Below, in pieces: positions 10,452-18,706 of a DNA stretch of 64,000 nt. This DNA comes from Bartonella elizabethae F9251 = ATCC 49927 (GTDB lineage: Bacteria > Pseudomonadota > Alphaproteobacteria > Rhizobiales > Rhizobiaceae): the NCBI RefSeq assembly GCF_000518165.1, contig NZ_JADB01000008.1, positions 1 to 64,000 of the forward strand, written 5' to 3'. Position 1 is the stretch's first letter, and each line of letters opens with the position of its first letter. Both the position numbers and the translations under genes were made by a program. A model generated the notes under the pieces. It worked only from the letters and a program-made list of their open reading frames with translations. It was not told the origin of the DNA and did not search any database.

Positions 10452-10690
10452 CAACATTGATAACATTGGAATTCTTCTTAAGAAAGTGAAAAATGAAAAA
10501 ACGCGTGAATACACAAAAATTCTGCCAACCATGAGCAGTTTATGCAAAATAACAAAAAATTTATGTAACCTGTGATGAGACGACTTCACAGGATGCGTAA
10601 CATTGTAACAGCCCTCACATTTGAAAGAATTCATGCAAGGTGAAAGGATTCATGAAAAGCGCATTTTTACGTCTTATTCTTCAATTATTT

Positions 10691-10737
10691 TTATCCACAG
10701 GGGCATTTTTATTCACAGGGAGGGTATTTTATCCATA
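10691..10737 (+). promoter_or_regulatory. Cluster of three DnaA-box-like 9-mers
   Basis: Three same-strand 9-mers occur in 47 bp: TTATCCACA at 10691-10699, TTATTCACA at 10709-10717 and TTATCCATA at 10729-10737. The first two fit TTATNCACA exactly and the third has one mismatch. The centres are 18 and 20 bp apart. They lie in a 611-bp gap (10452-11062) with no convincing gene. DnaA binding is inferred from the motif only. Confidence 0.5.
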
Positions 10738-11062
10738 CGGGTCCCCCTTGTAAGCCAACCCCACTCATACATGCCAGCAAAGCGCTTTTGAGTCCTTCAA
10801 TCTAAAAACAGGTGTAAAATAGAGAAAATCTTGCGCTATTGAAGACTTTTATTCAAATTGCAAAACAATGAATAATGATGATCAATCAATTGATTATCTA
10901 GGATAAAAAAACATTTAAAGAGGTCAGCAGCTGAAATTCGCTAAACATAAGGTCTGAATTGTTTACAGAAGAGAGATTTAAGAATCTTTATCTTATTAAG
11001 ATCGTGAAAAATTCAGCATATTTAGACATCTGGTAAAAAGGCCCTAGCTTTATTAAAATCTT

Positions 11063-11626
11063 TTATTCAAATCTATTGACGGGCTCATAAAGGTCATTGA
11101 TTCGAGAGGTTAGAATATGATCTCTCCATTTTCCAGAAATCATCAAATAATCTTTGGCATAGCCTTCTTTTTCAAAATGAAGGCGCTTTAATAAAAGTTT
11201 GCTTTTTATGTTCTCAGGTCTATAATTTGCCATCACTCTATGCAGGTGATAGACTTGAAAGATATGGCGTATAAGAGCCGATAAACTCTCAAACATAAGG
11301 CCTTTGCCTTGTTTTTTCTCATCAAGAGAAAAGCCAAGATGACAGGCTTGAAAAACACCACGAACCACGTTTGTAAAGTTCACAACACCGATGATTGTAT
11401 TTTCATTTTTGAGTCGTACGGCATATCGATAGGCTTGCCCTTGTGCGCTTTCATAAGCAAATGCATCGGCGCGTGTTTCCCAAGCTGTTAGGCTGTGGTA
11501 ATCATCAGTTCTCAACGGTTCAAAAGGGCGCAGATAATTCGCATTCCGCAAGTAATAAGCAGACAATGAAGCGGCATCTTCTAAACCAATCAATGTGGAA
11601 ATTGTTCGCTTTGTTTTAATTGCCAT
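11063..11626 (-). CDS. GNAT acetyltransferase of the RimJ/RimL type
   Basis: A protein of about 187 residues with the GNAT fold. The central strand ENTIIGVVNFTNVV is followed by HLGFSLDEKKQGKG, which contains the acetyl-CoA pyrophosphate loop (Q/R-x-x-G-x-G/A). Then come HRVMANYRPENIKSKLLLKRLHFEKEG and a final W..H motif, the layout of RimJ-type N-terminal acetyltransferases that modify ribosomal protein S5 or similar. The exact substrate is not known. ATG at 11626 is preferred over 11629, as TAGGAGGAGA lies just upstream. It stands alone, with gaps on both sides. Confidence 0.87.
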   Translation of the reverse strand: MAIKTKRTISTLIGLEDAASLSAYYLRNANYLRPFEPLRTDDYHSLTAWETRADAFAYESAQGQAYRYAVRLKNENTIIGVVNFTNVVRGVFQACHLGFSLDEKKQGKGLMFESLSALIRHIFQVYHLHRVMANYRPENIKSKLLLKRLHFEKEGYAKDYLMISGKWRDHILTSRINDLYEPVNRFE

Positions 11627-11629
11627 CAT

Positions 11630-12194
11630 TTTCTCCTCCTAGAAATGTTACAATAACACGTTGATTTGTCCTGACATATCATCATTTTTAACCTTAACCC
11701 GTAACATCGAATACCTTACGCTTTTTCGCATCACAACGCTTCTCACATGAGAATCAATGAGGCTCATTTGCTTGTTTCTTCATAAGCGTGGGTGCTTGGT
11801 TAGAATATAAGGTAAAGACAAGAGAATGCTTTTTATAAATGCGCTCAAGAGCCACGGGTGATAGCAACATTGGGAACTGGCAAAGCGTGTGAGTGTATTG
11901 CCCTGCTTGCATACAGAGCATTTTGAAAAACGCACCGCACCAATAATTTTTTCTTTATCAAGATCTCTTTTATCAAGAATTGTGCAAAAAAGCCAAACAT
12001 ATACAGTCAAGCTTGCTTCAAAATCCCATTAATCAGCCCTATGACTTTGAACCGCTGTCAAAAGTATTTTTCTACAATCGGCTCTTTATGCATTCATAAG
12101 ACACTGTGGTTATTCTTTAATATGTCCAAGTGCTCTACAGAAAGCGATGAAACAATAGGAATCTCTTATAAATGCTGAGAGATGATGAGAAACA
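11630..12194. other. Gene-free gap, possibly with a decayed reading frame
   Basis: No intact gene is recognised in these 565 bp. A 76-codon minus-strand frame at 11780-12010 contains KEKIIGAVRFSK, loosely like the central GNAT strand of the neighbouring acetyltransferase. This is too little to call a pseudogene with confidence. Confidence 0.3.
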
Positions 12195-14060
12195 TTAATG
12201 TGAATAAACTTCTATTTCTTCGCGTAAAATTTCAAGTTCTAGCCATTCTTCTTGCTTTTGTGTGCAAATCATTTTCTTTTTTTCCAACGCTGTTGATAAA
12301 CGCTCAAAACGTTCTTTATCATTGCAATAAAGAGTTGGGTCAGAGAGCTCTTGTTCAATTTTTTTTATTTCATTTTGCAAAACAGCGATTTCTTCAGGCA
12401 ATTTTTCCAATGCATAAACCTGCTTATAAGACAATTTTCTTCGTGTTTTTTTCTCTCCCGCACTATCCAAACTAGAATCTTTTGATGAAGCATATTTTCC
12501 GCCCACCCCTGCGCAAGATTTTGCAGATATTTTACGGTGCGATAATTCTATTTCTTTACGTTGAAATGTCAAAGCCTGTTTATTTTGCGCCATCATATCA
12601 CTATAGCCGCCCGCATATAAAACCCAATGACCATCGCCCTCCGGTGCCAACATATGCGTTACAGTACGATCTAAAAAATCTCTGTCATGGCTTACCAACA
12701 ACACAGTTCCCGCAAAATCAGCGATAAATTCTTGCAACAAATCCAAAGTTTCCATATCCAAATCATTGGTTGGTTCATCAAGAATTAAAAAGTTTGCCGG
12801 ACGAGAAAGAAGGCGTGCAAGCATGAGTCGTGCTCTTTCTCCTCCCGAAAATTCTTTAAGGGGGGTGCGCGCTTGTTCCGGCAAAAATAAAAAGTCTTTC
12901 ATATAAGAAACCACATGCCGTTCTTGTCCATTGATCACAAGAGTATCGCCCCTTCCCCCCGTTAAATAGTGCGCCAAAGTTTCTTCTTCATTGAGAATAC
13001 GTTGCTGATCAAGCAATGCCATGGAGAGGTTATAACCATGCCTCACCGTCCCACTATCCACGGTTTTTTGCCCAATCAATGCGGAAAGAAGCGTTGTCTT
13101 TCCAATCCCATTAGGTCCTACCAAACCAATTCGATCCCCCCTCTGAATGCGTAAAGAAAAATCTTTCACGATAACGCGATCCCCATAGGATTTTGAAATT
13201 TTTTTTGCTTCGAGCACCAATTGACCAGAATCATGAGTTTTTGCTGCTGTCAACAGTGCACTTCCAGGCTGCCCCTGATAGGTTTGATGACGCTGTCTTA
13301 AGTTTTTTAATTCGCTCAAGCGCCGTACATTACGCTTACGCCGTGCTGTTACCCCATAACGCAACCATTGCTCTTCACGGACAATTTGACGCCCCAATTT
13401 ATGCTGCTCGAGTGCTTCTTCTTCCAGTGTTTTATCGCGCCAATTCTCAAATTCTGAAAAATGCTTTTCCAGTCTTTTGGTTGTCCCACGATCAAGCCAT
13501 ACCGTTGAACGCGTGACATTTTCTAAAAATCGTCGATCATGAGAAATCACCACAATCGCCGAACGCAAAGAAAACAACACGCCTTCCAACCATTCAATGG
13601 TTGGTAAATCAAGATGATTGGTTGGTTCATCTAAGAACAAAATATCCGGCTTTGCTGCAATGGCCCGTAATAATGAAACACGCCTCTTTTCACCGCCCGA
13701 AAGCGTTTCTAATTTTTCCGCGCCCGAAAACCCTAAATTTGTGCGAAGCATATTGATCCACTGAACATCAGATGTCTGATCCAATCCTGCTTCCATATAA
13801 GCATTAATATCCTCAAAACCTGAACAATCCGGATTTTGAGCGACATAACGAAGTGTTACGCGAGGGTGGCGAAAAATTTCGCCACCATGAGGCTCTAATA
13901 TTCCTGCGGCAATCTTTAACAGGGTTGATTTTCCACAACCATTACGGCCTACCAACGCAATACGCGCTCCCTGCTCAACCGATAAACAGGCTTGGTTGAG
14001 CAAAGGCGTTATCCCAAAGGCTAGGGAAATGCGGTCAAGCCGCAGCAATGGCACCGCCAT
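12195..14060 (-). CDS. uup: ABC-F family ATPase, Uup type
   Basis: A soluble protein of about 621 residues with two ABC ATPase domains. The first has Walker A GRNGCGKST and signature LSGGEKRR; the second has GPNGIGKTT and FSGGERARL. Both have LDEPTN Walker B segments. The linker between the domains and a C-terminal coiled coil (about residues 545-615) fit Uup, the ABC-F protein linked to DNA or ribosome tolerance functions, and there are no membrane segments. The start at 14060 (MAVPLLRLD) overlaps the stop of the upstream lipoprotein gene as TAATG, so translation is probably coupled. The further-upstream start at 14081 is less likely. Confidence 0.9.
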   Translation of the reverse strand: MAVPLLRLDRISLAFGITPLLNQACLSVEQGARIALVGRNGCGKSTLLKIAAGILEPHGGEIFRHPRVTLRYVAQNPDCSGFEDINAYMEAGLDQTSDVQWINMLRTNLGFSGAEKLETLSGGEKRRVSLLRAIAAKPDILFLDEPTNHLDLPTIEWLEGVLFSLRSAIVVISHDRRFLENVTRSTVWLDRGTTKRLEKHFSEFENWRDKTLEEEALEQHKLGRQIVREEQWLRYGVTARRKRNVRRLSELKNLRQRHQTYQGQPGSALLTAAKTHDSGQLVLEAKKISKSYGDRVIVKDFSLRIQRGDRIGLVGPNGIGKTTLLSALIGQKTVDSGTVRHGYNLSMALLDQQRILNEEETLAHYLTGGRGDTLVINGQERHVVSYMKDFLFLPEQARTPLKEFSGGERARLMLARLLSRPANFLILDEPTNDLDMETLDLLQEFIADFAGTVLLVSHDRDFLDRTVTHMLAPEGDGHWVLYAGGYSDMMAQNKQALTFQRKEIELSHRKISAKSCAGVGGKYASSKDSSLDSAGEKKTRRKLSYKQVYALEKLPEEIAVLQNEIKKIEQELSDPTLYCNDKERFERLSTALEKKKMICTQKQEEWLELEILREEIEVYSH

Positions 14061-14446
14061 TAACGAACGCGGCGCGGACAAGGTGCTTGATACATCACCC
14101 CTCTTGCATCACGATAAGTACATAATTGACGTACTGGGACTCTTTGCGCACAAGGTGCTTGGTAAACATGTCCTCTGCGAGAGCGATATGTGCACAATTG
14201 TGAAGCTTGTCTTTGTTGTCTTCTTTGATTTACAGCCTCACCCGTTATGGTTCCAGCCAAAGCACCAAATGCCGCACCAGTAAGCGCTGCTCCAGGTGTA
14301 CTTCCAGCAATAGCTGTTCCAGCCAAGGCCCCGATTGCTGCTCCCCCTACACCGTAACGCGCAACGCGTTCATCAGTTGTCGTACAAGCCACCGAACTGA
14401 AACCAATCGCAGAAACGACGGCTACTTTTAAAATTGATTTGAACAT
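14060..14446 (-). CDS. Glycine-zipper outer-membrane lipoprotein
   Basis: A protein of about 128 residues beginning MFKSILKVAVVSAIGF, with a lipobox SSVAC, so a lipoprotein. A glycine zipper of the 17-kDa surface antigen (Rick_17kDa) type follows: GVGGAAIGALAGTAIAG and AAFGALAGTITGEAV. The C-terminus carries two near-identical 21-residue units, each of the form QLCTYR-ARG-YQAPC, an uncommon cysteine repeat. AAGGAAAGG lies upstream of ATG at 14446; the longer frame to 14473 is less likely. It is translationally linked to uup by a TAATG overlap. Role unknown, probably envelope structure. Confidence 0.8.
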   Translation of the reverse strand: MFKSILKVAVVSAIGFSSVACTTTDERVARYGVGGAAIGALAGTAIAGSTPGAALTGAAFGALAGTITGEAVNQRRQQRQASQLCTYRSRRGHVYQAPCAQRVPVRQLCTYRDARGVMYQAPCPRRVR

Positions 14447-14549
14447 AGCAAAACCTTTCCTTCTCAAGATCAATACATAATATATCAGTTATGTCGGCAC
14501 TTAATCACTCAGCCCCCCCCTGCCTTATTCAAAATATATTGGAAGAGCT

Positions 14550-15185
14550 TTACGGAATAGGCACAGACGCTAACAATATAGCTTTTCCAGAACCTAAATG
14601 GCAAGAAAAGGTTCCACAAATACGGTTAGAAAGTGTTAAAGAAGAGCCAAATGACACATTTTTATCACAAATTGGCCATTTTACCCCTTCAAGCGTTAAG
14701 CCTTGTAAGTCAGAAAAACCGATAAGACTAAACAAACACTCTTGAGGCAAATCATACAACGCAAGTTTAGGCACAACCGGCCAACCTTCTTCCAAACCGC
14801 TTGTCAACAACACTGAAATGCCTTTCTCAGCCATCATCAATGCTTGCGTCATATGAGAAAGGCTATGATCACTTCGCTCCCCTCCCAAAGCCCCGCACAA
14901 AATCAGCTTTTTAGCCCCCTTTTGTAGCGCTCTTTCACAAGCCAAAGCACTATCTGTCATATCTTTATCAGAGGGAAAAACCTCACGCGGAACATGACTA
15001 TATTTGTCGATCAGAGTCTGATCAGATGAATCAAAATCCCCTAACCACAACTCAGGCATCACGTTAAGTACTGCCGCATGACGCATCCCACCATCTGCAG
15101 CAATCACCCGACTGTTTTGAATTTGATTAAGCAAACGATCAGTGATAAAAAGATCTCCATTTAACAATATCGTAAATGTTGTCAT
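14550..15185 (-). CDS. Thiamine pyrophosphokinase
   Basis: Would convert thiamine to thiamine diphosphate with ATP, supplying the cofactor used by transketolase in this window. Seen: the opening TFTILLNGDLF, the family motif ADGGMRHA, LWLGDFDS, and a PSDKDMTDSALA block, which together mark the TPK catalytic domain. The C-terminal binding domain includes FSLIGFSDLQGLTLEGVKWP. The frame is open to 15281, but ATG at 15185 gives MTTFTILLNGDLF and 212 residues, normal for the family, and frees about 100 bp for divergent promoters before the M48 gene. Confidence 0.9.
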   Translation of the reverse strand: MTTFTILLNGDLFITDRLLNQIQNSRVIAADGGMRHAAVLNVMPELWLGDFDSSDQTLIDKYSHVPREVFPSDKDMTDSALACERALQKGAKKLILCGALGGERSDHSLSHMTQALMMAEKGISVLLTSGLEEGWPVVPKLALYDLPQECLFSLIGFSDLQGLTLEGVKWPICDKNVSFGSSLTLSNRICGTFSCHLGSGKAILLASVPIP

Positions 15186-15281
15186 GCCATATTTTGCCTT
15201 TTTTTTATAAACGATAACCGTGATATAGCCAAACGAATCCTTAAAGCTTCTCTTAAAAAAACACACGATATAAAGATACAC

Positions 15282-16859
15282 ATGAAATTTGCCATATTAC
15301 ACCGCAGAAATAACCTGCCTCGCGATCCAATACACGCCATTTTTCAACGAAATTTTCTTTTTCGCTCTCTGCCTTATAAAGCAACTTTCATCAGTTTAAT
15401 GCTTCTCCTTTCAGCTTGTCACATCCCTCTTTCTCAAAATGATAGGCTCTCTTCCAGTTCTTCTGAAATAATCAAACATACTGACAATCATAATATCTAT
15501 GTCACATTAAGCGCTCTGCAACACCCCCGTATTTTGCAAATGTATGGTGGCGCTTATCATGATGCAACACTTGAACGCTTTTTAGCAAAAATTATTCGTA
15601 AACTAACCATTGCCTCCCACCATTCTCCTCAAAGCTATTCTGTCACAATTTTAAACTCAGAAAATGTCAATGCATTTGCACTCCCCAATGGCTCGATCTA
15701 CATCACCCGTGGTATGCTAGCACTCGCCAATGATTCTTCAGAAGTTGCGGCCATTTTAGCCCATGAGATGGCCCATATCAGAGCTAATCATGGCATTTTA
15801 CGCCTACAAAAAGAAGCCCAATTAAAGAAGATGACACATCATATGTCTCCTCGTCTTTTTTCTACTATGGGCAAAAATCACAATCCCGTACACAACAAGC
15901 AACAACTTGCACAATTTTCCCGCAATCAAGAGCTAGAAGCTGATTCCCTTGCCCTCGAAATGCTCCAACAAGCAGGATATGATCCCTTTGCTTCCCCGCG
16001 CTTTCTTCAAACAATGGAAGCCTATAGTGCGTTTCAGAATATTTCTGGCACCTCAAATGCCTCCTTAGACTTTCTAGCCTCTCACCCCACCACCCCTCAA
16101 CGCATTCGACTTGCGATAAAAAAAGCCCGTAAAATCAATCAACAAAATAGTGGAAATACTGATCGTGATTCTTTTCTCAAAAGCATTGATGGCATGACTT
16201 TTGGAGGAAGCTTTTACACTGGATTTGTACGAGACAACCAATTTATTCATCCACAATTGCGCATTGCTTTTTCTATTCCCAATAATTTTACAATAGAACA
16301 TTCCGCACAAACCGTTTGGGCGAGTGGTCCCAATAAAATTGCGATTCGCTTTGATGCCATTCCCCGTCCAGCAAGAATGTCTGCAAGTGATTATTTGAAA
16401 AGCGGGTGGATTATTGGGCTAGACCCATCCTCTATCCGCCCCCTCACAATTCAAGACCTCCCCAATCAAGGATTCACGGGTCCAGGACATCTCGTCCACA
16501 ATTTACTTGGAGCACAAGCCCGCGCAACCCATGAGAAATGGCAATTTGATGTGGTTGTCATTCTGTTCAATAATCATATTTTTCGTTTTCTGACAGCAGC
16601 CCCCTGTAATTCTCAAAATTTTGCAGAGATTGCAAAAAAAACGGTACAAAGCTTTCACCCTCTTTCAACTTCACAGTTAAAAAAATTGAAACCCTTAAAG
16701 ATCAGTATTGTCCGCGTTAAACAAGGAGAAAATGTTGCAAACCTTGCCAATAAAATGCAACACACACCAGACAAAGAAAAACTCTTTCGTATTCTCAACG
16801 GCCTCTCACCAACTCAAACTTTAAGTGCCGGTACAAAAGTGAAAATTATCACCGAATAA
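15282..16859 (+). CDS. M48-family metalloprotease lipoprotein with C-terminal LysM-like region
   Basis: A zinc protease of the BepA/YfgC-like M48 group, expected in the periplasm or at the outer membrane, where relatives degrade misassembled outer-membrane proteins. The catalytic HEMAH motif sits in AAILAHEMAHIRANHG near residue 165, with the third zinc ligand in QELEADSLALEML. The N-terminus has a lipobox (LMLLLSAC) near residue 46 after an unusually long charged stretch, so the true start may be further in. The last 50 residues (VKQGENVANLANKM... GTKVKIIT) resemble a LysM domain. The gene is divergent from thiamine pyrophosphokinase. Confidence 0.88.
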   Translation: MKFAILHRRNNLPRDPIHAIFQRNFLFRSLPYKATFISLMLLLSACHIPLSQNDRLSSSSSEIIKHTDNHNIYVTLSALQHPRILQMYGGAYHDATLERFLAKIIRKLTIASHHSPQSYSVTILNSENVNAFALPNGSIYITRGMLALANDSSEVAAILAHEMAHIRANHGILRLQKEAQLKKMTHHMSPRLFSTMGKNHNPVHNKQQLAQFSRNQELEADSLALEMLQQAGYDPFASPRFLQTMEAYSAFQNISGTSNASLDFLASHPTTPQRIRLAIKKARKINQQNSGNTDRDSFLKSIDGMTFGGSFYTGFVRDNQFIHPQLRIAFSIPNNFTIEHSAQTVWASGPNKIAIRFDAIPRPARMSASDYLKSGWIIGLDPSSIRPLTIQDLPNQGFTGPGHLVHNLLGAQARATHEKWQFDVVVILFNNHIFRFLTAAPCNSQNFAEIAKKTVQSFHPLSTSQLKKLKPLKISIVRVKQGENVANLANKMQHTPDKEKLFRILNGLSPTQTLSAGTKVKIITE

Positions 16860-16924
16860 GGCTCTTTTTTCACCTGCTATAGTTTTGATTCTTTTCTGTC
16901 TGTATCACGCCTTCCCCCCAAGCA

Positions 16925-17085
16925 ATTGGCAAATGAAGCTGGTTCCCTCAAAACCAGCTTCATCATGCCCCCCTCACCTATAACATTCTCCTTCCCCCTA
17001 AAAAGCCTTATCGCAGCTTATATATCGTGAAGATCTTCTGAATGAACGGTAATGAAGAGCAGAACATTATTTCCGCACAGTCCTT
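16925..17085 (-). pseudogene. Decayed copy of the rpoH 3' end and trailer
   Basis: Bases 17025-17083 match the last codons of rpoH (17254-17315), including the TTCTGAATGAACGGT segment. Bases 16933-17024 match the rpoH trailer at 17165-17253, with its hairpin. Spacing between the copies is about 230 bp. Small indels break the sigma-factor frame. It lies directly behind rpoH on the minus strand. Confidence 0.85.
16933..16964. terminator. Long perfect hairpin between the M48 gene and rpoH (copy 1)
   Basis: ATGAAGCTGGTT, a CCCTCA loop, then AACCAGCTTCAT form a stem of about 12 pairs. It could end transcripts arriving from the M48 gene (plus) or rpoH (minus), although no T-run follows on either strand. 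The same element recurs at 17166-17190. Confidence 0.5.
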
Positions 17086-17165
17086 CTCAGACAAACCTCC
17101 CCCTTCAATCTTCTTCTGCTCATAAAATGGCTCAATGAACCCGTAAGGAAAAGTATTGCTTGATA

Positions 17166-17190
17166 AAGCTGGTACCCTCAAAACCAGCTT
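17166..17190. terminator. Hairpin behind rpoH (copy 2)
   Basis: AAGCTGGT ... ACCAGCTT forms an eight-pair stem about 60 bp past the rpoH stop. It is the parental version of the hairpin at 16933-16964 and lies in the duplicated rpoH trailer. Without a T-run, its role as terminator or RNA stabiliser is inference. Confidence 0.45.
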
Positions 17191-17253
17191 CATCATGCCC
17201 TATCCCCCCGCACCTGTAATATTCTCCTTCTCCTTAAAAAGCCTTATCGTAGC

Positions 17254-18165
17254 TTATATATCATAAGCATCTTCTGAATGAACGGTCAGGAGAGCAGAAC
17301 GCAATTTTTGCAAAGCCCGAGCTTCAATTTGACGCACACGCTCTTTCGAAATTCCTAATTTTTCACCCAAGACTTCTAAAGTAGCCCCCTCTTCATTGAG
17401 GCGACGAAAGCGAATAATTTCCAACTCTCGTTCATTGAGAATTTGCAACGCATCGTAAAGCCATTGCGTACGCCGTTGACCATCAATCACTTGCTCAATT
17501 AAAGCATCAGGAAGAGGACTCTCATCAACCAAAACATCCATCTTCGCAATGGGATTATCACTGTTTTCAGAAACAGAAACGCTCAAGGAATTATCAGAAC
17601 TGGAAAAACGAAAATCCATAGTTTCAACATCTCGTACAGAAACACCAAGTTTTTCAGCGATTGTGCGAAAAATATCCTGTTTTGACAAAGCACTATCATC
17701 TTGCACCAGTTTTGCGCGCAAACGCCGCAGATTAAAGAAAAGTGCTTTTTGCGAAGAACTGGTTCCTCCACGAACAATTGACCAGTTTCGCAAAATATAA
17801 TCTTGAATAGAAGCGCGTATCCACCACGTTGCATAAGTCGAAAAACGTACTTCCCGATCAGGTTCAAAACGTGCAGCGGCTTCCAATAATCCGACATAGC
17901 CTTCTTGTACCAAATCCCCTAAGGGCATTTTGAAACGTTTAAAGCGGTTCGCAATAGCAATCACCAAACGCATATGAGCTGCGGCAATTTGATGCATGGC
18001 ATCATCATCGCGTTTATCTTTCCATCGCAGAGCCAAATCATGCTCTTTTTGTCGTTCAAGATAAGGTGCTTGCATAGCAGAACGCATCATATTCCGTCCT
18101 AAGCTTTTGTCTGCATCGCTATAATTTTTGCTGCTTTTATAAACAGCATTTGAAAGATTACCCAT
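17254..18165 (-). CDS. rpoH: RNA polymerase sigma-32 factor
   Basis: A 303-residue heat-shock type sigma factor that directs RNA polymerase to stress promoters. Region 2 is clear: HMRLVIAIANRFK, PLGDLVQEGYVGLLEAA, then RFSTYATWWIRASIQDYIL. The RpoH-box area follows at NWSIVRGGTSSSQKALFFNLRRL. Region 4 has GEKLGISKERVRQIEARALQKLR. AAGGGG lies just before ATG at 18165. Its position beside a helicase-like gene, ferredoxin and CarD matches the second rpoH locus (rpoH2) of rhizobia, so this may be rpoH2. Its 3' end is duplicated downstream. Confidence 0.94.
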   Translation of the reverse strand: MGNLSNAVYKSSKNYSDADKSLGRNMMRSAMQAPYLERQKEHDLALRWKDKRDDDAMHQIAAAHMRLVIAIANRFKRFKMPLGDLVQEGYVGLLEAAARFEPDREVRFSTYATWWIRASIQDYILRNWSIVRGGTSSSQKALFFNLRRLRAKLVQDDSALSKQDIFRTIAEKLGVSVRDVETMDFRFSSSDNSLSVSVSENSDNPIAKMDVLVDESPLPDALIEQVIDGQRRTQWLYDALQILNERELEIIRFRRLNEEGATLEVLGEKLGISKERVRQIEARALQKLRSALLTVHSEDAYDI

Positions 18166-18706
18166 AATAACCCCTTGCGATTAAAATTATCAAAATTGAT
18201 TTGGTAACGACATCATTGTTCTTTCTTAAATTCTTCCTTAAAAAGAACTAAAAAGTTGTCCACTTTTGTCTCACTACTTTAGCGTGTAAATTTATAATCG
18301 CAATTGTTTTTTTCATGATCATGGTAAAACTTCTTGTCATAAGACATAATTTCACCTGCAAAATGCCCCTACAATATGCCTTTTAGCCTATGAAATATTT
18401 GAAAAAAACTTTCTCTTCACTTTTCATGACAAAACGGCAAAAAAAAGTGATCAAACAAAACACATGCTACTTTTTTGATGACCGATTCCATTTCCTTTTA
18501 ATTTTAGAGAATCTGTTTATGCTTTTTACGCTTTCAGCTTTACATTACAACTAATAAGTGTAATCTACAAATATAAAACATCCCAACTGAATAAAAACTG
18601 AATAAAAAGCAGGCTCTAAGTTTTTAAAGACGCAAAAAGAAACATCAAAAAACGACAAGAATGATTGAAGCAAGCGCAACAAACGTGTTAAAGGAAGAAC
18701 AGCATT

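Noticed and set aside
10840-11075. Possible tail duplication of the acetyltransferase gene
   Set aside because: Only CTTTTATTCAAAT (13 bp) is shared between 10846 and 11060, with weak similarity around it; too little to call.
11990-12080. Possible further copy of the dispersed repeat (CCTATGACTTTGAACCGCTG)
   Set aside because: Similarity to the MPLM block is short and none of the flanking blocks is present.
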